NCBI RefSeq assembly: GCF_003014555.1
Contig: NZ_PYGE01000016.1
Span: forward strand, 1 to 64,000
Source: Haloactinopolyspora alba
Lineage (GTDB): Bacteria; Actinomycetota; Actinomycetes; Jiangellales; Jiangellaceae
DNA: 64,000 bases
Direction of reading: 5' to 3'
Within the stretch, counting starts at the first letter, position 1; the number at the start of each line of letters is the position of its first letter. Positions 45,794-53,740 of the stretch are shown here, piece by piece. A model generated the notes under the pieces. The model made no database searches. It had not been told where the DNA came from and was given only the letters and a program-made list of their open reading frames with translations. The translations under genes and the position numbers were made by a program.

Positions 45794-46510
45794 TCACGGT
45801 GTGGCTGGCCGATCAGGTCGGCTGAGCCATTCGGACAGCAGGGCGCGTTCGGCGTCGGTGAGCATCGGCAGCTGTGGGGCGACGGCCCGGAACGCGACGG
45901 TCGCCGCGGTGGTGCTGTCGGTGCGCACCGCCGGCGCGTCGGTGAGGATCTGTTGCATCACCGCGTCGTACATGGCGTCGGCCACGCCGAGGTCCCGGTC
46001 CTGGGCCGGGACGGACAGCAGCGTGAGCACGGCGCCGGTGCCGGCGGCGTGGATGAGCTCGACGGCACGCCGTTCGGTGACCCGGAGCCGGCCGGCAGCG
46101 GCGACGCGGCGCACGCGAGCGCCGAGAACCTGCATTCCCGCGGCGGCGGCCGTTGAACGGGTGCCGCGTTGGGGGTCCACGAGAAGCCCGAACAGCGCCT
46201 CGTTGGCGAGGCCGAAAGCGATGTGCGCGTCCCACCCCGCCCGGAGACCGGCCACCGCGTCGCCGCCGTCCTCGGCGAGCGACTTTCCGGCGACGTAGGT
46301 GCTGAACACGTGCTCGGCGACAGCGTCGAGCAGTGCGTCCTTGTCCTCGAAGAACCGGTAGATGGTCGGTGCCTGCATGCCGGCCGCCTGTGCGACAGCG
46401 CGGGTGGTGACCGCGGCGGCGCCCTGCTCGTGCAGGAGCTGCGCGGCAACCTCGACGATGCTCGCGCGCATCTTGTCCCTGCTGTCGCTGCCCGGTGTCA
46501 CCTTCACCAT
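45794..46510 (-). CDS. TetR-family transcriptional regulator
   Basis: A 238-aa repressor whose DNA-binding domain (residues about 12-58) includes TTRAVAQAAGMQAPTIYRFF. The C-terminal domain is helical with no recognisable ligand motif. Start is ATG 46510. It is divergent from an NmrA-like oxidoreductase gene, with a 13-bp perfect palindrome in the 83-bp gap. Regulator-SDR pairs of this type commonly respond to quinones or other electrophiles; that is inference here. Confidence 0.88.
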   Translation of the reverse strand: MVKVTPGSDSRDKMRASIVEVAAQLLHEQGAAAVTTRAVAQAAGMQAPTIYRFFEDKDALLDAVAEHVFSTYVAGKSLAEDGGDAVAGLRAGWDAHIAFGLANEALFGLLVDPQRGTRSTAAAAGMQVLGARVRRVAAAGRLRVTERRAVELIHAAGTGAVLTLLSVPAQDRDLGVADAMYDAVMQQILTDAPAVRTDSTTAATVAFRAVAPQLPMLTDAERALLSEWLSRPDRPATP

Positions 46511-46546
46511 GCTTCCAATGGTAGCTGGAGGTTGATAACGACGTTG

Positions 46547-46559
46547 CTAACACTGTTAG
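46547..46559. promoter_or_regulatory. TetR operator candidate, CTAACACTGTTAG
   Basis: A perfect palindrome CTAACA-C-TGTTAG in an otherwise AT-richer 83-bp gap between divergent TetR and NmrA-like genes. Similar CTAACA-N-TGTTAG sites are typical of TetR proteins that control a neighbouring oxidoreductase. It overlaps a TAGTAT sequence (46557-46562) that could be a -10 box for the plus-strand gene. Confidence 0.6.
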
Positions 46560-46593
46560 TATCATTGTTCACCACCAACTGAGAGGTTGAACC

Positions 46594-47463
46594 ATGATCG
46601 TCATCACCGGAGGGACCGGCCAGCTCGGCTCGCAGATCGTCGACCGGCTGATCGAGCGGGTCCCGGCCGACCGGGTCGGAGTCAGCGTCCGCGACACCGA
46701 CCGTGCTACTGACCTCGCCGCGCGCGGAGTGCGCGTGCGGCGAGGCAACTTCTCCGATCCGGGCTCTCTCGCCGAGGCGTTCGAGGGTGCTGCCCAGGTA
46801 CTCGTCGTCTCGACGAACGAGTCCGGCGAGACGGCGGTGGCCCAGCACGCCACCGCGATCGAGGCCGCCCGCGACGCCGGTGCGAAGCGCATCCTCTACA
46901 CCGCCCACCAGGGCACCGCCGACGACTCGGCCTTCGTGCCGATGGTCGACCACGCCGCCACCGAGCGCCACCTGGCGAAGGCGGGCACGCCGTTCACCGC
47001 GCTACGGAACGGGTTCTACGCCAGCACCGTCGCGCACCTGATCGGACGGGCGCTCGAGACCGGCGAGCTGGTCGCGCCCGCCGACGGGCGGGTGTCATGG
47101 ACGGCGCACGCGGACCTCGCCGAAGCCGCGGCGGTGATCCTCGCCGACGAGGGCAGGTTCGACGGCCCGACCCCGCCGCTGACCGCGCCGGACGCGCTCG
47201 ACCTCGACGACGTTGCCGGGATCCTCACCGAGCTCACCGGCCGCTCGATCCGGCGTGTCGTCGCCGACGACACCGAGTGGGCGGCCGCTCTGGCCGGGAA
47301 CGGAGTGCCGGCGGAGCGGGCGGACATGCTGGTCGGCATGTTCCGCGCGGCGCGGCGCGGAGAGTTCACCACCACCGGGCCCGACCTCGAGAATCTCATC
47401 CAGCGCCCGGCTGTTCGGGTCCGTTCGATGCTGGAGGAGGTCGTCGACCAGCGCCGGGCGTGA
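46594..47463 (+). CDS. NmrA-like NAD(P)-binding oxidoreductase
   Basis: A 289-aa atypical short-chain dehydrogenase of the NmrA/quinone-oxidoreductase-2 type. The nucleotide-binding motif is ITGGTGQLGSQI (residues 4-15). There is no YxxxK catalytic pair, as usual for this group. NAD(P)H-dependent quinone reduction is the known activity of QOR2 relatives. Start is ATG 46594 with GAGAGG 8 nt upstream. It is likely repressed by the divergent TetR protein. Confidence 0.85.
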   Translation: MIVITGGTGQLGSQIVDRLIERVPADRVGVSVRDTDRATDLAARGVRVRRGNFSDPGSLAEAFEGAAQVLVVSTNESGETAVAQHATAIEAARDAGAKRILYTAHQGTADDSAFVPMVDHAATERHLAKAGTPFTALRNGFYASTVAHLIGRALETGELVAPADGRVSWTAHADLAEAAAVILADEGRFDGPTPPLTAPDALDLDDVAGILTELTGRSIRRVVADDTEWAAALAGNGVPAERADMLVGMFRAARRGEFTTTGPDLENLIQRPAVRVRSMLEEVVDQRRA

Positions 47464-47484
47464 GCGCGGAGTTCGGGAAGACGT

Positions 47485-47513
47485 GGAGCCCAGTGGAGCT
47501 TCCCCTGGGCTCC
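47485..47513. terminator. bidirectional hairpin terminator
   Basis: A perfect 9-bp inverted repeat, GGAGCCCAG (47485-47493) and CTGGGCTCC (47505-47513), with an 11-nt loop, fills the short gap between the convergent NmrA-like gene (ends 47463) and the secreted-protein gene (ends 47521). Confidence 0.65.
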
Positions 47514-47520
47514 GGTGCCA

Positions 47521-47871
47521 TCAGAGCGTGCAGTCGGGCTTGATGTAGTTGATGCCGCGCACGTTCCCGATCGGCGGGCCCATGGGAACAGCGCTGCCGA
47601 CGTACATGATCTGGTACGCAGGCACGCAATGGAACTGATCCGGGGCCCACACGTGGTCGACTTTGATGTAGTCACTCCTGTGGGTGCAGTTTCGCCAGAA
47701 GAACTTGGTTTCGCCGGGGCGGGCCGTGGTCGATTGCCCGCACGGCTTTGCCCGTGCCGCTACCGTCTCCGCGGAGGATTCTGGTGCCGCGGCCATGGCC
47801 GAAGTGCTACCGACGACGAGGGCCGGCGCGGCCAGAAGCGCGGCCACACCCGCTCGCAACGCAGTACGCAT
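47521..47871 (-). CDS. small secreted cysteine-containing protein (116 aa)
   Basis: The first 28 residues are a classic signal peptide ending in AMA-A. The mature part is about 85 residues and has four cysteines (in PCGQ, NCTH, HCVP and PDCT), likely forming two disulfides. The pattern of a Cys-Gly start, a charged RSDYIKVDHVW strand and a C-terminal Cys recalls the DUF6355 group of small secreted actinomycete proteins, but I am not sure of that. Start ATG 47871 follows AAAGGACGGATCC. No operon partner on the same strand. Role unknown. Confidence 0.65.
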   Translation of the reverse strand: MRTALRAGVAALLAAPALVVGSTSAMAAAPESSAETVAARAKPCGQSTTARPGETKFFWRNCTHRSDYIKVDHVWAPDQFHCVPAYQIMYVGSAVPMGPPIGNVRGINYIKPDCTL

Positions 47872-48387
47872 GGATCCGTCCTTTCATCGAGAAGATCGCG
47901 CTCTGCGGTCGGTATCGATGAAATCACCAGCCACTTTCAGTGTTCTCACATCTCACTCACGCCGGTGGACGTGTACTACAGCCGTAGTTCGTGATGTTTC
48001 ATGTTCGTCCGTCTGATGGCGGTAACGGCGGGGATGTGAACGCACCTCGGTGAGAAAACCGACGGACGGCGCCCGTTTCTCGCTGCGACGCGTCACATTT
48101 CTCACCGAGGTGCGTTCAGGTCCCCGAGGTGAGGTCGGCCAACGACGCTGCCGTGCCGGTGCCCGTCGACGCCCACCGGCCCTCCGACAAAGCAGATGCT
48201 GCAACCCTGCCGGCGACGCGCCCCGGACTTCTCGGCGATCGTCCAGCAACGCCCGGCGGCCACCGTGACGTGTTCCTGTGTCACAAACCAAGATCACCAA
48301 GCGGTGGCCGCCCCATATCCAGCACCGACACGACCATGATCACGATCTACGGCTGGAGTACGTCGCTGGTCTCCGGATCTCCGGTTG
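47872..48387. other. intergenic stretch containing the second inverted-repeat element
   Basis: About 515 bp without a gene. The left part is the AT-richer upstream region of the secreted-protein gene. The middle holds inverted-repeat element copy 2. On the minus strand, 48284-48102 is open and ends in GRPHLGDLNAPR; the same GRPHL-DLN-PR ending occurs at copy 1, so this is shared element sequence rather than a gene. Confidence 0.5.
48031..48146. repeat. inverted-repeat element, copy 2
   Basis: The arms are CACCTCGGTGAGAAAA at 48044-48059 and TTTCTCACCGAGGTG at 48099-48113. Compared with copy 1 the element is in the opposite orientation: reading the minus strand gives GACCTCACCTCGGGGACCTG, then the arm, a related core with a shared CCGTC near the end, and the second arm. 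The core carries many differences, so the copies are old. The GGGGA/TCCCC ends just outside the arms suggest longer imperfect inverted repeats. Confidence 0.7.
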
Positions 48388-49410
48388 TCACCTACCGGGG
48401 CTGCCGGGCCGTGTGCCGTCGGCGTCGGCGAAGATCGCCTCGATCACCCGCATGTTGTCGACCGCGTCCGCCGGCGGCGTGGGAACCGGCGTGTCGTCGC
48501 GGATCGCCGCGGAGAACAGCTCGCCCTGGATCTGGTACTGGTCCGCGGGTGGAAACTCGATCACCTCGACGTCCGGCGCCACCGGTCGTGTGCCGCCGGA
48601 GGCGCGGGTGATGTGGGTGGGGAGATCCGGCGGGATGTTGAACGGGATCTCCACGGACAGCCGGCCCTCGGTGCCGAGCACTTGTACGTGCTGGTACGGC
48701 TCGTGCTGCGTGGAGCAGGACAGGACGGCGTGCCGGCCGTCGAAGTCCAGCACCGCCGACGTGAGGCTGTCGGTGCCGAACGACGGATCGCGGTGGACCG
48801 ACGCGCGTACGTCCGTCGGCTCCGCGCCGAACATCATCCGCGCGACGTTGACCGGGTAGCAGCCGATGTCCATCAGGCCGCCGCCGCCGAGCTCGGCGAT
48901 GTTGCGGATGTTGGCCGGGTCGAGGTTGGTGTAGGAGAAGAAGCCGTGGACGGCCCTGAGCTCGCCGATGCCGCCGGCGGCGACGAGGTCGCGGACACGG
49001 ACCCAGCTGGGATGCAGGCGGTACATGAACGCCTCCATCAGCTTGACGCCGGCCTTCTCCGCGCCCGCGACCATCGTCGCGGCCTCGTCCGCGCTCATCG
49101 CGATCGGCTTCTCGCACAGGACGTGCTTGCCCGCCTCGGCCGCGCGCAGGGTCCACTCGGCATGCAGATTGTTCGGCAGCGGGATGTAGACGGCCTCGAT
49201 GTCGGGATCGTCGAGCAGCGCCTGGTACGACCCGTGCGATCGATCGATTCCGAGCGCGGCGGCGGTCTCGGCCGCCCGGCCCGCGTCACGCGACGCCAGG
49301 CCCAGGATCTCGCAGTTGTCGGCCTTCTGCATGCCGGGGATCACCTTGTTCACCGCGATCGCGGCGGACCCCAGGACACCCCAGCGGACCGGATCGGTCA
49401 TCGTCGTCAT
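48388..49410 (-). CDS. Gfo/Idh/MocA-family oxidoreductase
   Basis: A 340-aa NAD(P)-dependent dehydrogenase. The N-terminal Rossmann motif is GVLGSAAIAVNKVIPG (residues 11-26), and the EKPIAMSADEA segment near residue 100 has the conserved EKP lysine. The C-terminal substrate domain contains GGGGLMDIGCYPVNVARMMF near residue 180, with the catalytic Asp and nearby residues typical of the family. Start is ATG 49410, or an internal ATG 4 codons later. It lies downstream of the FadR-type regulator on the same strand and may oxidise a sugar from the nearby galactoside locus. Confidence 0.88.
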   Translation of the reverse strand: MTTMTDPVRWGVLGSAAIAVNKVIPGMQKADNCEILGLASRDAGRAAETAAALGIDRSHGSYQALLDDPDIEAVYIPLPNNLHAEWTLRAAEAGKHVLCEKPIAMSADEAATMVAGAEKAGVKLMEAFMYRLHPSWVRVRDLVAAGGIGELRAVHGFFSYTNLDPANIRNIAELGGGGLMDIGCYPVNVARMMFGAEPTDVRASVHRDPSFGTDSLTSAVLDFDGRHAVLSCSTQHEPYQHVQVLGTEGRLSVEIPFNIPPDLPTHITRASGGTRPVAPDVEVIEFPPADQYQIQGELFSAAIRDDTPVPTPPADAVDNMRVIEAIFADADGTRPGSPGR

Positions 49411-49494
49411 CCCGCCTCCTCGGCTTCACGTCCGTGCACCGGCCTCACCGTAGCCGCCGGGCGGGCGCGGCCGGGCGTGCCCGGTCGCCGGCGC

Positions 49495-50196
49495 TCAGCC
49501 GTCCCAGGACACGTCGCGCTGGGTTTCGCGCAGGTGCTCCTCCATCGCGGCCGCGGCTTCGGCCGGCTGACCGGCCCGGACCGCGCGCAGGATGTGTCCG
49601 TGCGCGGTCACGGCGGCGTCGTGGCCCTCGTTCCGGCGCTCCCGGGTGGCGTAGGTCGAACGCCTCGCCCGCAGCAGGACCGACTCCAGCGACGAGAGGA
49701 TGAGCTGAAGGAACGTCGCGCCCGAAGCCTCGGCGATGAGCGCGTGGAAGCGGACGTCGAGCTCGACGAAACGTTCCCGGTCGCCTGCCGACTCGGCCAT
49801 CTGGTCCAGGATCTCGGACGCGGAATCGATCGACACGACGCCGCGGTTCACACGTTCGGCGGCGAGCCGGGCCAGCTCGCATTCGATCAGCCGCCGGGTC
49901 TCGAGCAGATCGTCGAGATCCAGTGACTGTTGTGCCACCCGGAAATCCAGCATCTCCGCGAAGACCCGCGCGGAAGGAACGCTCACCCGGGAAGGACGGC
50001 CCTGGCTGGAAATCAGGATCTCGCGCGCGACGAGAGTGCGCACCGCCTCTCGTACCACCAGCCGGTTGACGCCGAACTCCTGCGCCAGTTCCGACTCGGG
50101 CGGAATCTCGTCGCCGGGGCGCAGACCGTCCCGTTCGATCCGCGTGATGAGCTCTTTCGCCACCTGGTCGGCAAGGGTCGTCCTCGACAGGTTCAT
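49495..50196 (-). CDS. GntR-family regulator, FadR subfamily with FCD domain
   Basis: A 233-aa regulator. The winged helix-turn-helix spans residues about 10-70 (PPESELAQEFGVNRLVVREAVR), and the all-helical FCD ligand domain about 90-225, with metal-ligand-type residues in VELDVRFHALIAEASG. Start is ATG 50196. It is separated from the ABC transporter operon by a strong hairpin, so it has its own promoter. The palindrome in the promoter of the ABC operon (53675-53691) is a plausible target. Confidence 0.9.
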   Translation of the reverse strand: MNLSRTTLADQVAKELITRIERDGLRPGDEIPPESELAQEFGVNRLVVREAVRTLVAREILISSQGRPSRVSVPSARVFAEMLDFRVAQQSLDLDDLLETRRLIECELARLAAERVNRGVVSIDSASEILDQMAESAGDRERFVELDVRFHALIAEASGATFLQLILSSLESVLLRARRSTYATRERRNEGHDAAVTAHGHILRAVRAGQPAEAAAAMEEHLRETQRDVSWDG

Positions 50197-50340
50197 CGCA
50201 CCGACAACCCCCTCCGTGTCACGTGCTCATTCATCGCCCACCCCGAACCGCCCAGCCGGGCGGAAACCGCGAGCGTGTGCAGCGGCGGAGCCGAGCCGAC
50301 GGTACGCGCGGCACACGCGCGGGCCAGCCAGTGTACAAGC

Positions 50341-50371
50341 CGGTCGCCGGCGCCCGTGTCGCCGGCGACCG
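50341..50371 (-). terminator. strong hairpin terminator of the ABC sugar importer operon
   Basis: A perfect 12-bp inverted repeat, CGGTCGCCGGCG (50341-50352) and CGCCGGCGACCG (50360-50371), with a 7-nt loop. It starts 19 nt past the permease stop codon. The GC-rich stem without a T-tract is the common actinomycete form. It insulates the regulator gene that follows. Confidence 0.8.
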
Positions 50372-50389
50372 CGTCGCCGAACCGGTCCG

Positions 50390-51277
50390 TCACTTCATTC
50401 CGGTGCTGGCGATGCCCTGGACGAAAGAGCGCTGGAAGATGACGAACACGATCAGCATCGGAATGATGGAAAGCAGCGTCATCGCCATCGACCCGGTCCA
50501 GTCGGTGTAGTAGAGGCCCTTGGCGAAGTTCAGTCCGAGCGGGACGGTGAAGGAGGACAACTCCTGCATGGTCACCAGCGGCAGGGCGAAGTCGTTCCAC
50601 CGCCACATGAAGGTGAAGATCGTCAGCACCGCGATGACCGGTTTGCACAACGGCAGGACCACCGACCAGAAGATGCGGAATTCGCTGGCTCCGTCCAGCC
50701 GCGCGCTCTCCATCAGTTCGTTCGGCACCGACACGAGATACTGGCGGACCAGAAAGATGCCGAACGCCTCGGCGCCGCGGGGCAGGATCACGCCCCAGAT
50801 CGAGTTCACCAGCCCCATCTCCGAGACCACCATGAACGTGGGCACCAGGATCACCTGGATCGGCACCATCAGGGTGCTGATCATGAGGATGAAGATGACG
50901 TCGCGGCCCTTGAACGAGAATTTCGCGAACGCGTAGCCGGCCAGGAGGTTGATGAAGACCGTGATGCAGGTGCCGATGACGGCGATGAGGACGGAGTTCT
51001 GGTAGAAGGTGCCCCACGGCAGCTTGTCCCACGCGGCCGAGAAGTTGCTCCACGCGAACTCCGAGGGCACGAGGTCGAACTTGCCGGTGAACAGTTCGGC
51101 GGCCGGCCGCACGGCGGTCGCGAACATCCAGTACAACGGGAAGGCCATGACGAGCGCGCCGCACACCAGTGCGAGCCAGATCACCAGGTCGGCGCCTCGC
51201 GGCAGCCGCTTGGCCCGCTTCGTGCGCTGTTCGCGGCCCGCCGTCTCGGTGGCGGGAGGTTGCACTTCGACTACCAC
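50390..51277 (-). CDS. carbohydrate ABC transporter permease, MalG type
   Basis: A 295-aa membrane protein with six transmembrane helices (about residues 30-285) and the cytoplasmic EAA loop ESARLDGASEFRIFWSVVLPLCKP near residue 200, part of which contacts the ATPase. The first 27 residues are polar. Start is GTG or ATG at 51277, about 10 nt after the MalF-type gene. No ATPase gene is present in the operon, so a shared MsiK-type ATPase encoded elsewhere is expected, as is usual in actinomycetes. Confidence 0.93.
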   Translation of the reverse strand: MVVEVQPPATETAGREQRTKRAKRLPRGADLVIWLALVCGALVMAFPLYWMFATAVRPAAELFTGKFDLVPSEFAWSNFSAAWDKLPWGTFYQNSVLIAVIGTCITVFINLLAGYAFAKFSFKGRDVIFILMISTLMVPIQVILVPTFMVVSEMGLVNSIWGVILPRGAEAFGIFLVRQYLVSVPNELMESARLDGASEFRIFWSVVLPLCKPVIAVLTIFTFMWRWNDFALPLVTMQELSSFTVPLGLNFAKGLYYTDWTGSMAMTLLSIIPMLIVFVIFQRSFVQGIASTGMK

Positions 51278-51286
51278 GCAGTCCTC

Positions 51287-52279
51287 CTAGGCCGCATTGT
51301 TCGATTGCCGGGACAGGCGCCAGTACGTGAGCGTGAACGCCATCAGGAGCAGGTACAGCACGACGCCGACCGCGCTGGCCGAACCCATCTCGCCGGTCTG
51401 GAACGCCTCGCGGTAGATGTACTGCACGAGGACGGTGGTGGAGAACCCCGGCCCGCCGTTGGTCATGACCAGGATCAGGTCGAAGACGTGCAACGAGAAG
51501 ATGACGTTCAGGATGACCAGCAGGAACGACGTCGGCGCGAGCAGCGGCCAGGTGACGTACCGGAAGCGCTGCCATCCTGTCGCTCCGTCGACCTTGGCCG
51601 CCTGGATCAGCTCCGTCGGAATGCTCTGCAGCGCGGCGAGGTAGATCACCATGTTGAATCCGAGACGGATCCAGATGGTGACGATGATCAGTGACGGCAT
51701 GGCCCAGCTGGACGACGAGAGCCACGGAACCGTCGGGATCTCGACCGTCCTGAGCAGGTTGTTCAACACCCCGTAGCTGTCGTTGAAGATCCACAGCGAG
51801 ATCAGGCCGACGGCGACCAGCGAGATGCAGACCGGCACGAAGTAGACCGCGCGGAGGAACGTCCGCCCGGGCATCTGCCGGTTCAGGCCGATGGCCACCA
51901 CCAGGCCCAGCGCCATCGTTGTGGGAACGGTGCCGGCGACGTAGTAACCGGTGTTCGCGAACGCCTGCCAGAACACCCCGTCGGTGAAGAGCCCGACGAA
52001 GTTGGACAGGCCGACGAACGTCGACTCGCCCATGAGGGTCCAGTCGTTGAGGCTCATGTAGAACGAGCCGACGATCGGGACGAACATGAACAGCGTGAAC
52101 AGGATCAGGTTCGGGGTGATGAACAGGTAGGGGACGAGTTTCTGTTTCAGCCGTCGGCGCCGGGCGGGGTTCGACGCCGGCGCGGACGGTGTGGCGGTGG
52201 TCGTGGTGTGTGGTGTCATGACCATCCCGGTGTCGTCGTTCCCTCGGACGGGCTGAACGTGGCCGCCGTCACGGCTCAC
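51287..52279 (-). CDS. carbohydrate ABC transporter permease, MalF type
   Basis: A 330-aa permease with six transmembrane helices between residues about 50 and 320. The EAA loop reads IQAAKVDGATGWQRFRYVTW near residue 235. The start is GTG 52279, sharing GTGA with the end of the binding-protein gene and using its upstream CCGGAGG as ribosome site; a shorter start at the internal ATG of MTPHTTT is possible. The N-terminal 45 residues are Thr/Ala-rich and polar. It pairs with the MalG-type permease just downstream. Confidence 0.92.
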   Translation of the reverse strand: MSRDGGHVQPVRGNDDTGMVMTPHTTTTATPSAPASNPARRRRLKQKLVPYLFITPNLILFTLFMFVPIVGSFYMSLNDWTLMGESTFVGLSNFVGLFTDGVFWQAFANTGYYVAGTVPTTMALGLVVAIGLNRQMPGRTFLRAVYFVPVCISLVAVGLISLWIFNDSYGVLNNLLRTVEIPTVPWLSSSSWAMPSLIIVTIWIRLGFNMVIYLAALQSIPTELIQAAKVDGATGWQRFRYVTWPLLAPTSFLLVILNVIFSLHVFDLILVMTNGGPGFSTTVLVQYIYREAFQTGEMGSASAVGVVLYLLLMAFTLTYWRLSRQSNNAA

Positions 52280-53610
52280 CCTCCGGGTTCGGATCCGAGA
52301 CTGTCCTGGATCCGCTGGTCGAGGTGGGCGACGGTGTCGTCGGGCGACTGGCCGCTCTTGAACGCGGCCTCCAGCTCGTCCCCCAGGGCCTGGTTGATCT
52401 CGCCGAACGCGGGGGAGGTGGTCTCACTGACCGCGGTCTCGGACACCGTGGGCAGGTGTTCGAGTGCGAGATCCTTGATGTCGGGTCTGAACTCGTACCC
52501 GAGTTCTTTGGCGGACCGGCCGGCCAGGCTTCGTCTCGTGGGCAGCAACTGAGAGGTCAGCACGATCCGTAGCTGGTTCTCCTCGTTGTTCAAGAACTTC
52601 AGGAAGTCCGCGGCCAGCTCCGGCTCCGCGCAGTTGTTGGTCACCGCCAGTCCGTTCCCGCCCAGCATGTTGCCCGTGTCGACGTCTCGGATCAGGTAGG
52701 TCGCGTCCCACCCCTCGGGCATGTTCGCCTGCAGGAACGACGTCTGGAAGTCGCCGTTGATCATCATCGCGATGTCGCCGTTGGCGAACAGGGTCTGGAT
52801 CTGTGTCCCGCTCTTGATCGACGTGTCGGGTGGGGCCAGGCCGTCGGTGAACCACGAGCGGGTGAACTCCACGGTCTCGCGCGCCGCGTCGGTGTTCACC
52901 TCGGACCGCGTCAGGTCAGCGTTCAGCAGCCGGCCGCCGTGCTGGTACAGGTACCCGGTCCACCGGTACGCGTTGTCGGCCGGCTGCCATGACATCGCCA
53001 CCGAATAGGGCACGATGCCGGACTCCTTGATCCGGTGCGCCACACTCAGGAACTCGTCCCACCTCCACGCATCCTCGAGGCTGTTCGGAGTGGTGATGCC
53101 GAGCCGGTCGAAGATCTCGGTGTTGTAGAAGAGCACGTGCGCGCCGGTGTCGACCGGGAAGCCGTACGGCCGTTCGTTCTCGGTGACCGCCGACCACACG
53201 TTCGGGACGAACTCGTCGGCGTAGCCGGGCGGGAGGTGGTCCGAGAGGTCGGCGAGCGCGCCCTCCTGGATGTAGCGCCCCATCCGCTGGTACTGGATGC
53301 GCACGATGTCCGGGCCGGTTCCGGCCATCAGCCGGGTGTTCAGTTTCTGGTAGTGCTGCGGGAACGGGATGCGTTCCAGTTGGACGTTCGCGTCCGGGTT
53401 CTGCTGTTCGTACGCGTCGATCGCGTCCTGGAACACCTGGGCGGCGGCGGGCGTGCCGAACGTCTGGAACGTCAGTCGCCCGGAGCCGGAACTGGACGCG
53501 CCGCCCCCGCATCGGCCGAGGAGCGCTGCACCGGCCGCGCCCGCGCCTGCGCGCAGGACCTGCCGCCGGTTCAGCAGCCCGGGTCGCCGGTCTCGGTCGC
53601 TCATGTTCAT
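52276..53610 (-). CDS. carbohydrate ABC transporter substrate-binding protein
   Basis: A 444-aa extracellular binding protein of the family-1 (maltose/oligosaccharide) type. The N-terminus has a twin-arginine-like NRRQVLRAGAGAAGAALLG, then a cysteine at residue 34 in LLGRCGGG; Arg just before the Cys is atypical for a lipobox, so lipidation is uncertain. Family features include RIPFPQHYQKLNTRLMAGTGPDIVR (shown in part) near residue 80 and GDIAMMINGDFQTSF near residue 275. Start is ATG 53610 with GGAGG about 9 nt upstream. First gene of the importer operon, divergent from the sulfatase operon; the ligand is probably a galactose-containing oligosaccharide. Confidence 0.92.
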   Translation of the reverse strand: MNMSDRDRRPGLLNRRQVLRAGAGAAGAALLGRCGGGASSSGSGRLTFQTFGTPAAAQVFQDAIDAYEQQNPDANVQLERIPFPQHYQKLNTRLMAGTGPDIVRIQYQRMGRYIQEGALADLSDHLPPGYADEFVPNVWSAVTENERPYGFPVDTGAHVLFYNTEIFDRLGITTPNSLEDAWRWDEFLSVAHRIKESGIVPYSVAMSWQPADNAYRWTGYLYQHGGRLLNADLTRSEVNTDAARETVEFTRSWFTDGLAPPDTSIKSGTQIQTLFANGDIAMMINGDFQTSFLQANMPEGWDATYLIRDVDTGNMLGGNGLAVTNNCAEPELAADFLKFLNNEENQLRIVLTSQLLPTRRSLAGRSAKELGYEFRPDIKDLALEHLPTVSETAVSETTSPAFGEINQALGDELEAAFKSGQSPDDTVAHLDQRIQDSLGSEPGG

Positions 53611-53667
53611 CTACTCGCCTCCGAGCGCCTGGCAGTGCGCAGCGTCGCGTCTCCGGTCTGAGGTTGG

Positions 53668-53696
53668 ACAGTAAAGCTTAGCTGCTAAGCTGTCAA
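53668..53696 (-). promoter_or_regulatory. ABC-operon promoter with a built-in operator
   Basis: On the minus strand TTGACA (53696-53691) and TACTGT (53673-53668) are separated by exactly 17 bp. That spacer is almost filled by a perfect 17-bp palindrome, AGCTTAGCTGCTAAGCT (53675-53691; 7-bp arms). A bound regulator would block RNA polymerase directly. The site lies between the binding-protein and sulfatase genes, so it may control both. The FadR-type protein at 49495 is the likely binder. Confidence 0.65.
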
Positions 53697-53740
53697 CGAC
53701 CTGGAGGCGCCGTGAGATGCCGTGATCTTTGGAGTATGCG

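Noticed and set aside
49736-51694. A 652-codon plus-strand frame over the regulator and permease genes
   Set aside because: Antisense to recognisable permease transmembrane genes; translation is Asp/His/Arg-rich without any domain.
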